This document shows positions 8,163 through 14,925 of a stretch of 42,844 nt of DNA, piece after piece. The DNA is from an uncultured Lachnospiraceae bacterium (GTDB lineage: Bacteria; Bacillota; Clostridia; Lachnospirales; Lachnospiraceae): contig CAJTSL010000033.1 of assembly GCA_910578845.1 (NCBI GenBank), forward strand, positions 1 through 42,844, given 5' to 3'. The number at the start of each line of letters is the position of its first letter. The first letter of the stretch is position 1. The notes beneath the pieces are model-generated. The model worked only from the letters and a program-made list of their open reading frames with translations, made no database searches and was not told the DNA's origin. Made by a program: the position numbers and the translations under genes.

Positions 8163-8725
8163 AACAACCCTCCCATGCCAAGCATTACGCTAATGCAAAT
8201 TGGTAATGCAAAATGTATTTTATTACGTTTATAGTTCTCATAATCTTGTATCTCATTTTCTCCGTATAGTTTCCATTTACCAGATAAGACCACATCCAGC
8301 AGATACGAGTAAAAATAATGTATTCTTTCTTTGAAATTTCCCTCTGAAACCAATTTGGCTAAGGAAAAGACTGCGCCGACAATGAAGGCACATGCTAGAA
8401 CATACAATACCCTTTTCCCAGGTAAGAAAGCGCCTGTCATAACAAACAGCTTTACGTCCCCAGCTCCTAGTCCGCCAATCCTGTAGACAGGATATAGCAG
8501 TAAGAAAGGTAATAACATAGAAATGAAAATACCGGCTATGCCGTGCCATCCGTTGACCCTCATATGAAAAAATATACCTAGCCAGATCCCTAGTACAATC
8601 CAGCCGTTATCAATCCGATCATATTTGAAGTCCATTAGAACGGCTACGATGAGCAATAGAACTAGAAAATATTGAAAATAAGCCTGTCCAATTAACCACC
8701 TCCTGTTTTCTATCAATTTAGACAA
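8159..8725 (-). CDS. A24-family prepilin peptidase (TadV/CpaA-like), first gene of the tad operon
   Basis: Membrane aspartyl protease of about 180 residues. Catalytic Asp candidates are D32 in LMDFKYDRIDN and D90 in GLGAGDVKLF, the classic GxGD motif. About five hydrophobic segments are present. It would remove prepilin leaders. The start is unresolved: the TTG at 8725 has no Shine-Dalgarno, whereas a perfect AGGAGG (8704-8699) lies inside the reading frame, 6 bases before an ATT codon at 8692. That ATT start would give a protein beginning right at the first membrane helix. Its 84-268 base lead from the sigma-A promoter and the following TTGA overlap make it the head of the tad operon. Confidence 0.8.
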   Translation of the reverse strand: MSKLIENRRWLIGQAYFQYFLVLLLIVAVLMDFKYDRIDNGWIVLGIWLGIFFHMRVNGWHGIAGIFISMLLPFLLLYPVYRIGGLGAGDVKLFVMTGAFLPGKRVLYVLACAFIVGAVFSLAKLVSEGNFKERIHYFYSYLLDVVLSGKWKLYGENEIQDYENYKRNKIHFALPICISVMLGMGGLF

Positions 8726-8815
8726 TTACATGAATTCATTTGGAAGATACTTCCTGATACTGTTGCAACAGTTCGAATGAATGTGATAAAGTAGATTTCC
8801 TATACGGTAACTCGA

Positions 8816-8844
8816 ATTATATATGTATTTTTCCGTCTTGTCCA
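8816..8844 (-). promoter_or_regulatory. Sigma-A promoter of the tad operon
   Basis: Reading the minus strand, TGGACA (8844-8839, 5 of 6 to TTGACA) and a perfect TATAAT (8821-8816) are separated by exactly 17 bases. Transcription would start near 8808, giving an untranslated leader of roughly 80-115 bases before the first pilus gene. It is the only clear promoter ahead of the ten overlapping pilus genes. Confidence 0.72.
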
Positions 8845-8880
8845 GTACATTTTTACAAAAAAATCTTTTTTGTGAAAAAC

Positions 8881-9153
8881 TCACAATACTTTGAAAAAAT
8901 TAATCCCATAAAGCACTACAACCCCCGGAAATCCTAGTATTCCAGATGTCAAAACAGTCATAGGGTTAATCCCTACTGCGATAGAAATCTGCCTTGTCAG
9001 CAAAAAGCTATTCAAAAAATAAATGCCTATTGTGCCCATAACTGCACGTAGAACAAAGTTGATGATCCATTCTATTTTTCTGCCAAAGGCTCCAATTGCT
9101 AACACAAGGAGACATACAATTAAAATTGCTGCGCCACCGCCGAATTTTTCCAT
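8881..9153 (-). CDS. bofA: BofA-family membrane protein
   Basis: A 90-residue membrane protein with two or three hydrophobic segments. It ends with the family hallmark GINPMTVLTSGILGFPGVVVLYGI. In Bacillus, BofA restrains the intramembrane protease SpoIVFB that activates pro-sigma-K in the mother cell. In Clostridia the protein often persists without a clear pro-sigma-K checkpoint. Its divergent neighbour is a DUF2508 gene, the same partner (YaaL) found next to bofA in Bacillus. The ribosome binding site is weak (AAAGG about 16 bases upstream). A T-rich stretch at 8855-8880 on the minus side may end its transcript. Confidence 0.85.
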   Translation of the reverse strand: MEKFGGGAAILIVCLLVLAIGAFGRKIEWIINFVLRAVMGTIGIYFLNSFLLTRQISIAVGINPMTVLTSGILGFPGVVVLYGINFFKVL

Positions 9154-9224
9154 TTTGTTAATTTGATAACCTTTCTCATTTTTTTCATTTTATGCCTTGT
9201 ACTGTTTTTTTATTCCTAGAATAT

Positions 9225-9253
9225 TTTACCAATTTCTGTATATACTGTATAAA
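9225..9253 (+). promoter_or_regulatory. Putative sigma-A promoter of the DUF2508 gene
   Basis: TTTACC (9225-9230) and TATAAA (9248-9253) with a 17-base spacer lie about 60 bases ahead of the likely start codon. The match is moderate. Confidence 0.4.
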
Positions 9254-9316
9254 AGAGGAAATTCTTTCGGCAAAATGGTTTCATAAATAAGGTTGGAAAG
9301 GAGCATGGTTTTAGAT

Positions 9317-9604
9317 ATGAAGATTTTATTTCGCCAAAGTCCTTGTCAGATTGATACCGAAGATGTTTTGGAACTCCAAAAACCTACTCTCCGTGAAGAA
9401 TTGCTTCAGGCAAAACATGCTTTAGAAAACGCATATTCCGGTTTCGATAACGTGACTGATCCTGATTTGATAGACTGTTATATTTATGAAGTAAACGCTG
9501 TTATGAAGCGATATAAATACTTATTAGACCAGGCGGCAAAAAGTGACTTGCTGCCTTCCGAAACCTACAGTGAGACTTATCACGCATTAACTGTTGCCAA
9601 TTAA
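9317..9604 (+). CDS. DUF2508 (YaaL-like) small protein
   Basis: A soluble helical protein of about 95 residues. The pattern L..EL.QAKHALENAYSGFDNVTDPDLIDCYIYEVNA (read as QAKHALENAYSGFDNV, then TDPDLIDCYIYEVNAV) and the following MKRYKYLLDQA are typical of DUF2508 proteins. The family has no established function. It sits next to and divergent from bofA. The start is uncertain: AAAGGAG at 9297-9303 is too near an ATG at 9305 and 13 bases from the ATG at 9317, and an in-frame TTG lies at 9293. A strong hairpin follows the stop. Confidence 0.75.
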   Translation: MKILFRQSPCQIDTEDVLELQKPTLREELLQAKHALENAYSGFDNVTDPDLIDCYIYEVNAVMKRYKYLLDQAAKSDLLPSETYSETYHALTVAN

Positions 9605-9633
9605 TACGTGAAATAAATTCCCAAAAAAGCGAA

Positions 9634-9669
9634 AACAGGATGAGAGAAATAACGATCTCTCATCCTGTT
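9634..9669. terminator. Bidirectional terminator between DUF2508 and fliS
   Basis: A perfect 14-bp inverted repeat with AACAGGATGAGAGA arms (9634-9647 with 9656-9669) and an 8-base loop lies between convergent genes. On the minus side a T-rich tract (complement of 9620-9633) follows; on the plus side ATATTTT follows. It closes the flagellin unit. Confidence 0.85.
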
Positions 9670-9703
9670 ATATTTTGCCCACTCTACTCTTAATTTGTAA
9701 AAA

Positions 9704-10180
9704 TCATACGAAAAATCCACGGTTTGTTATCGAATCACTTATATTTTCCGTCAAAGTGTTCCTACCATATGTCAATCCGGCATATACAGCCTGCGCATTG
9801 CCCATGATGGGCTTTGACGTATCCTGCGCTTCGATTTGCTTATACGCGCCATGCAGCTTTTTGATAATAGATTCGACATGCGCCAGATTTTCTGTATCAA
9901 AATGGATGCTCGCTTTTACAAGCTCACTGTTAATATACTGATATAATTGTAATAAATTCTGTGCCAATTCATATTCGAGATGGAGGGAAAGCGTAAGTTC
10001 ATTCATGCAGTCTCTGATTTTACGGATCGCATTCTTATAAGCCGCCTTATCTTCTACCGCGCACGCTTCTTTCGCCTCATCCAAATAGAGCAAGACCATC
10101 TCATACAGAATCGTAATCAACTGAGTCTTATTCGCCTGCGTTATCCTTAGTGTAAATTCCTGCTTTAATTCCTTCGTCAT
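9704..10180 (-). CDS. fliS: Flagellin export chaperone FliS
   Basis: A 158-residue helical protein. The first 120 residues follow the FliS pattern (TQLITILYEMVLLYLDEAKEA, then IRKIRDCMNELTLSLHLEYELAQNLLQLYQYINSELV in pieces). FliS binds the C-terminus of unpolymerised flagellin and hands it to the flagellar export gate. It starts 31 bases after the flagellin stop, with AAAGGA upstream, and is the last gene of the unit. The extra C-terminal tail beyond the usual 125-130 residues (PIMGNAQAVYAGLTYGRNTL) is longer than in most FliS proteins and has no recognised role. Confidence 0.88.
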   Translation of the reverse strand: MTKELKQEFTLRITQANKTQLITILYEMVLLYLDEAKEACAVEDKAAYKNAIRKIRDCMNELTLSLHLEYELAQNLLQLYQYINSELVKASIHFDTENLAHVESIIKKLHGAYKQIEAQDTSKPIMGNAQAVYAGLTYGRNTLTENISDSITNRGFFV

Positions 10181-10211
10181 AGATGAATCCTTTCTTTCTC
10201 TCTATCTACGA

Positions 10212-11657
10212 TTATTGCAATAACTGTAATACCTGGGACGGCCTTTCATTTGCCTGCGCCAACATAGAGATCGCTGCCTGTTCTACTACCTGCTGCGTCG
10301 TATACGTCGTCATCTCTTCTGACAAATCTACGTCCATAATACGGGAATACGCCGATGTCATATTCTCATTCGTCACATCCAGGTTACCGACTGTATGTTC
10401 CAGACGGTTCTGATATGCGCCCAGACGGCTCCTGGTATCTGATACATATAAAATAGCTGATTTAATCGCCGTATTTGCATCATCGCTGCTTTCCTGCGTT
10501 GTCACTTCTGCATAGGTAAGTCCCAATCTCTGCAATGAAATGGTAGGAATCCTGATTTCCAGAACCTGCCCTTCATTCGCGCCAATCTGGGTATCCATTG
10601 CGCCAATGCCCGTAATCTCAATATTCATATTCTGGATCGAGAATATCTCACTCACAGAAACTTTCGCATTTGTCAATGTCTCTGTTCCAGGTAATGTCGC
10701 CGGTGGGTTCAATCCATCAACCTCAATCACTAACTGTCCGCCAGCTACCGGATCCGTGATGGTTAATTGGTTGCCGGCAGCAGTTACTATCGTACTCGCA
10801 GAAAAACCCTCTCCCAACTCTAGATTAGGCGATACGCTGACATTGCCTGCTGCATCATAATTAACCTCGATAGCGCCAATGTTATAGTCCCCTTTCGGGA
10901 ATGTATTATTTACGACGTTGATCCCCGCAGACGCACCAGCGGAAAGCGTCGTTGCCGGAGGATTTGGCTCCTCTAATGCCGGAACGTTCAGAGTAATCTC
11001 AAACCCTTTAGAGTCCGTAATCGTAACGCTATTCTCCCCAACGGAAGAGATAAAAGCGTCGCTTGGGAAATTATTGCCTGGCTGGAAACTTGCTCTTGTT
11101 CTCTCCAAGTCAATCTTTCCTTTGCCGTCATTACTATAGACAATGTCCAATTGGTTAACGGTATAGACTTTATCCATTACCTCATCACTGTAATACCCTA
11201 CTTTTACGCCTAAATTATCAGTATAGCCTCTTAAATCAAAGCTTCCGTCCAAAAGCGGCTGTCCGTTAAATTCCGTATCCTGCGCGATTCTGGTGACCTC
11301 TGCTTTTAACTGGATCAATTCCTGGTTCAAAGTCTCTCTGTCTGTGGAAGTCAGCGTACCGGTGCTTCCTTTGACCGCCAATTCATTCATTCTTTGTAAC
11401 ATATCATGTACTTCCGTCAAAGCGCCGTCCGCAGTCTCAATAATCGAAATGCCTGTATTCGCATTCCGTGTCGCTACGGAAACGCCGGAAATCTGTGCGT
11501 CCATTCTGCGACCGATTGCGTAGCCAGACGGGTTATCTTTCGCACTGTTTACTTTTAAACCGGACGATAATTTCTGTAAGGATGCAGAAACCCTTTTATC
11601 CGTTACATTTAAAGCGTTGTTAGCACGCATTGCCGATGCATTATAATTAATTCTCAT
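10212..11657 (-). CDS. fliC: Flagellin
   Basis: A 481-residue filament protein. The conserved N-terminal D0/D1 region (MRINYNASAMRANNALN, then KLSSGLKVNSAKDNPSGYAIGRRM in pieces) and the C-terminal region ending AISMLAQANERPSQVLQLLQ flank a variable middle of about 200 residues with beta-rich repeats. The segment LQRMNELAVKG keeps Gln, Arg and Glu at the positions that contact TLR5 in Salmonella FliC (QRVRELAV). It probably shares a transcript with the FliK-like gene 36 bases upstream and with fliS downstream. GGGAGG lies 7 bases before the ATG. Confidence 0.95.
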   Translation of the reverse strand: MRINYNASAMRANNALNVTDKRVSASLQKLSSGLKVNSAKDNPSGYAIGRRMDAQISGVSVATRNANTGISIIETADGALTEVHDMLQRMNELAVKGSTGTLTSTDRETLNQELIQLKAEVTRIAQDTEFNGQPLLDGSFDLRGYTDNLGVKVGYYSDEVMDKVYTVNQLDIVYSNDGKGKIDLERTRASFQPGNNFPSDAFISSVGENSVTITDSKGFEITLNVPALEEPNPPATTLSAGASAGINVVNNTFPKGDYNIGAIEVNYDAAGNVSVSPNLELGEGFSASTIVTAAGNQLTITDPVAGGQLVIEVDGLNPPATLPGTETLTNAKVSVSEIFSIQNMNIEITGIGAMDTQIGANEGQVLEIRIPTISLQRLGLTYAEVTTQESSDDANTAIKSAILYVSDTRSRLGAYQNRLEHTVGNLDVTNENMTSAYSRIMDVDLSEEMTTYTTQQVVEQAAISMLAQANERPSQVLQLLQ

Positions 11658-11693
11658 TTCGTATTCCTCCCGGTATGATTAATTTATGAATTA

Positions 11694-14600
11694 TTACGCC
11701 GTAATCACATTAATAAATGCTTTTGCGATCTGGTATAAGTCAGCGGTCGATGCAGATGAGCCTTCCGGCTGCTCCTGTGCCATAAATCCATTCAGATCCA
11801 GTTCTTTACTGTGGACGATACTGATGTTCCCAAGCTTCATAGCATTCTGTCCCAGTGATCCTACATGGTGCTTTAATCCGGCACATAACGATTCTTCCCG
11901 TTCTTGCAGTTTATTGGCGCCATCGGACGTCGAGCACGCAATATAGCCGGATATTTCTTTGTTCCTGATACTAAACTCCGCAGCCACCTGTCCATATTCC
12001 TGCGTTTCGAGCGTAGCTCTTACCTTACCTTCTTTTTCTTTTCCATGAAGCACACGCAAATGAATTGCCGTAGTCTCTCCATGAATCTCAACTGGGATAT
12101 GGTAATTTTCCTCCTGTGCCAAATTCCTTGCTAATGAGAGTTGCTTCTGGCAGCTTTGGATTTCCTTCAGATCAATGTAATGGATATTATCGGCATATTT
12201 CGCTTCTTCCAGGATCTCTTCGAAAACATGCTGCATCTCTTCAAATGCTTCCTGCACGGCATCTTTATCCGTCATCGCTTCCTGTATATGAGAAACAGCG
12301 CCTTTTACTTTCTCCTTGTCCTCCGGCTTCGTATATTCATCCAGTTGCTTATACAAACGCCCTCTCTTATTCATAAGCATATTGGCAGCCGCAAGATTAT
12401 TCGCCGTTACTGGTTGCTTGTTCTGTAGCAGTTCATTGATTACGGCGTCTTCCATTTCATTCCACTGCCTATATTCCTCTACCTGCGCTTCCTGATAGTC
12501 AGCTTCTGTAGAAGCATCCTGTTTCGCCATCTGGTCTGCTGCCGACCTTGCAATATCCCGGTAGGTTTTGTTAAAGCCGCTGCTAATCTGTGCAGTAATG
12601 GACTCCTCTTTTGCCAAGGCATCAATTCCTGCGAAGGAATCATTGATCATAATATCCATGCCCTGTTTCTTATTGGTAGAGACTGCACTTAGCAGATTCT
12701 TAAACGAAAGCTCCGCCCCAGTGTTCAAAAGCATTCCGATCGCTGCATCATCGGTCTTCTCAAGCTGTCTGAACATACGGTAAATGCCAATATAAGCCGC
12801 TCTTTCATTTTCATCAATTTCTTTATTCTTATCCAGCTTATATAAGAACTTACTGTATTTCTCAGCTTCTTCCTGTTTACCGAAATCAGAAGAATCCAAG
12901 TATTCATTCAGTTCTGGAATCGTCATTTCCAAAGGATTCTTACCATCGCGGATTGTCTGTAATACTGCTGCCGGCGTCATTTTCTCTATTACGCGGCGAA
13001 GTTCCGTATCGGATTCCCTGACTGCCTCTATTCCTTCCCTCGTCAGTTCCATCTGGTTATATCCCATAATACGAACGGCACGCCGGTTCTCTTCGCTGGC
13101 TTCTAATCCCATATCCTTGAGAATATCGTCCACGTTCCTGAACGCTTTCTGGATAGAATCGCCCATTTCCTCATTTGGCAGCGTCCTTAACGTCTCATAT
13201 TTCTCTCTTGCTTCTTCATATTTATTCTTAATCGCGGTACCATCAATATGTACCTGGTTCAGTGTGAAATCTTCATCCGTCACTTTAAATCTGCCGGCTA
13301 CGTCTATCGGCAGATACGGGATTTCCGCGATCCGGTTACGCGCCTGTGCATAAAGAGCGGATTTCTCCGATGCCCTGTTCATATTGGGTTCTTTGAAGAT
13401 AGCCTGTTTCTGCTGCGCCTCTATTTGTTTCAAGGCTTCTACAAGATGTTCTAGTTCCGTCGTATCAATGAAAACGCCATTTTTCATCAATTTCAGATTT
13501 GCTTCTATTGTCATCATCAGGCGGATTTCTTCTAACTGTCTTCTCGCTGTAACGGCCTCCGGGTTTTCTAACAGTTTCATGCCCGCAATGTCAATATCGA
13601 CATCATCTGCAAGATCCGCCATAGATGTCGTTTGCGTTATCGTAGATGGCTCTTCTTTTACCTGTCCGGCATTTGTCCCGGCGGCTTTCTCCTCTTGCAG
13701 TTGTTTCTGTGCCGACTCTAAATTCGCTAACGTCAGCTTCTTTCCTTCCGCAACAGTCCTGTCAATCGCCTGTTCCGTAACTTGCGCAAATCTATCTACA
13801 TATTCTGCGGCTTTTTCAATATTGCTCCTGCCATCCGCAAGATCCGCTTTACCTGCCTGTTTCCCATCCGCAATAGCGGAAGCGATTGCCGATAGGACCT
13901 TTTCCCTTTCCTGCGGCAAAGTCAATGACGTCAGCTCATGCATGCTCTTTACGGCTTCTGGCGTCAAAGGCACGCCCTTTTCAATCAGCCATTTCGCATT
14001 CTCCATCTCTTTGTCATTTGGCTCTAAACCGGCTTTACGCACGATCGCCCTCATCTGCGTACGGAGCTGCTGCCAGTGGAAATCTTCCGCTTTTCTCGCA
14101 TAATATCCCGCATATCCCTGCTGGGTAAAGCATTCGTAGTATCCTCTTCCCTGTTTGCTTCCATCTACGGTAGCGCTATGCTCGGCAAGATAAAGGTTAT
14201 CAATCGTAGGCTCCATATTGTTTTCTACCATGTACTTGATAGCGCCTTCTGTCAGTCCCTGTAATTCCGCCGCCTTACTATAGGCTTTCATCGCCTCTCT
14301 GACATTTTCTTCCGTAACGGGTATATCATGCTCTGCAAATTGTTTGCACAGCTCTCTCGCAAAGGCTTCACTGCCAGTAATGTTCTCTAATGTTTCCGCA
14401 TCTATCTGATCCGTATAGCCGGCTACCTGTACGCCGCCTTTGATCAATTCTGCTTTTATCTTATCGACAATTGTAACAACTTCTTCTAGTTCCATATCTC
14501 CGATTTGGTAACCGTCTTTCATCATTTCACCAAAATCTTCCGCGGACATAGAATTAGACATCACTGTCATATAGTCTCTCTGCGTGGCTACATCAATTTG

Positions 14601-14795
14601 CCCCGCTTCCTGCATAACGTCTTCTGCGGTCTTTCCTTGACCTTTGTAAGCATTGTTATCCATAACTGTGCCAGAAATGTCTACTGCAAATCCACCCGTA
14701 TGGCCTGTTTTGTCCGTCCGGGCATCCCGATATGTAGTTGTCGCTACCTTGTCTACATTCTGATTGGTGCTGTTGTTGTCAAACGTAATCTTCAT
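11694..14795 (-). CDS. Large flagellin-operon protein, DUF6240-like, with FliK-like C-terminus
   Basis: A 1033-residue, largely helical, Gln/Glu/Lys-rich protein without membrane helices. It contains repeated short modules of the type 'ITEENVREAMKAYSKAAELQGLT' (seen as VTEENVREAMKAY, LTPEAVKSMHELTSLTL and EASEENRRAVRIMGYNQ), each a helix pair of about 60-70 residues. The last 140 residues (IHLRVLHGKEKEGKVRATL, then AEFSIRNKEISGYI and LCAGLKHHVGSLGQNAMKLG) resemble the C-terminal domain of hook-length protein FliK. The position before flagellin and behind a sigma-28 promoter supports a late flagellar role. The ATG at 14795 has GGAG 7 bases upstream; a GTG at 14801 is too close to it. The exact function is unknown. 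Confidence 0.72.
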   Translation of the reverse strand: MKITFDNNSTNQNVDKVATTTYRDARTDKTGHTGGFAVDISGTVMDNNAYKGQGKTAEDVMQEAGQIDVATQRDYMTVMSNSMSAEDFGEMMKDGYQIGDMELEEVVTIVDKIKAELIKGGVQVAGYTDQIDAETLENITGSEAFARELCKQFAEHDIPVTEENVREAMKAYSKAAELQGLTEGAIKYMVENNMEPTIDNLYLAEHSATVDGSKQGRGYYECFTQQGYAGYYARKAEDFHWQQLRTQMRAIVRKAGLEPNDKEMENAKWLIEKGVPLTPEAVKSMHELTSLTLPQEREKVLSAIASAIADGKQAGKADLADGRSNIEKAAEYVDRFAQVTEQAIDRTVAEGKKLTLANLESAQKQLQEEKAAGTNAGQVKEEPSTITQTTSMADLADDVDIDIAGMKLLENPEAVTARRQLEEIRLMMTIEANLKLMKNGVFIDTTELEHLVEALKQIEAQQKQAIFKEPNMNRASEKSALYAQARNRIAEIPYLPIDVAGRFKVTDEDFTLNQVHIDGTAIKNKYEEAREKYETLRTLPNEEMGDSIQKAFRNVDDILKDMGLEASEENRRAVRIMGYNQMELTREGIEAVRESDTELRRVIEKMTPAAVLQTIRDGKNPLEMTIPELNEYLDSSDFGKQEEAEKYSKFLYKLDKNKEIDENERAAYIGIYRMFRQLEKTDDAAIGMLLNTGAELSFKNLLSAVSTNKKQGMDIMINDSFAGIDALAKEESITAQISSGFNKTYRDIARSAADQMAKQDASTEADYQEAQVEEYRQWNEMEDAVINELLQNKQPVTANNLAAANMLMNKRGRLYKQLDEYTKPEDKEKVKGAVSHIQEAMTDKDAVQEAFEEMQHVFEEILEEAKYADNIHYIDLKEIQSCQKQLSLARNLAQEENYHIPVEIHGETTAIHLRVLHGKEKEGKVRATLETQEYGQVAAEFSIRNKEISGYIACSTSDGANKLQEREESLCAGLKHHVGSLGQNAMKLGNISIVHSKELDLNGFMAQEQPEGSSASTADLYQIAKAFINVITA

Positions 14796-14834
14796 ATACA
14801 CACTCCATGTAGTCAGGTTCTATATTATGATAAT

Positions 14835-14867
14835 AAAAGGCGAATGCATCTGCTGCACTCACCTTTT
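14835..14867 (-). terminator. glgB terminator hairpin
   Basis: Arms 14835-14848 and 14854-14867 form a 14-bp stem on the minus-strand RNA with two G-U pairs and a 5-base loop. The same sequence read as plus-strand RNA would have two A-C mismatches, so it is built for the minus strand. The U-run after it is short (CCTTTTATTA). It follows the glgB stop by about 60 bases and overlaps the start of the flagellin-operon transcript. Confidence 0.6.
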
Positions 14868-14894
14868 ATTTCGGCACACTCTTTTATTTTCTTA
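14868..14894 (-). promoter_or_regulatory. Sigma-28 (SigD/FliA) promoter of the flagellin operon
   Basis: On the minus strand TAAG (14894-14891), a 15-base spacer and GCCGAAAT (14875-14868) fit the flagellar sigma-28 consensus TAAA-N15-GCCGATAT. It lies about 70 bases ahead of the FliK-like gene. The transcript would start near 14861, inside the upstream arm of the glgB terminator. Confidence 0.8.
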
Positions 14895-14925
14895 ACCCCT
14901 AAACAAAATAGTATCCAGATTCTCA

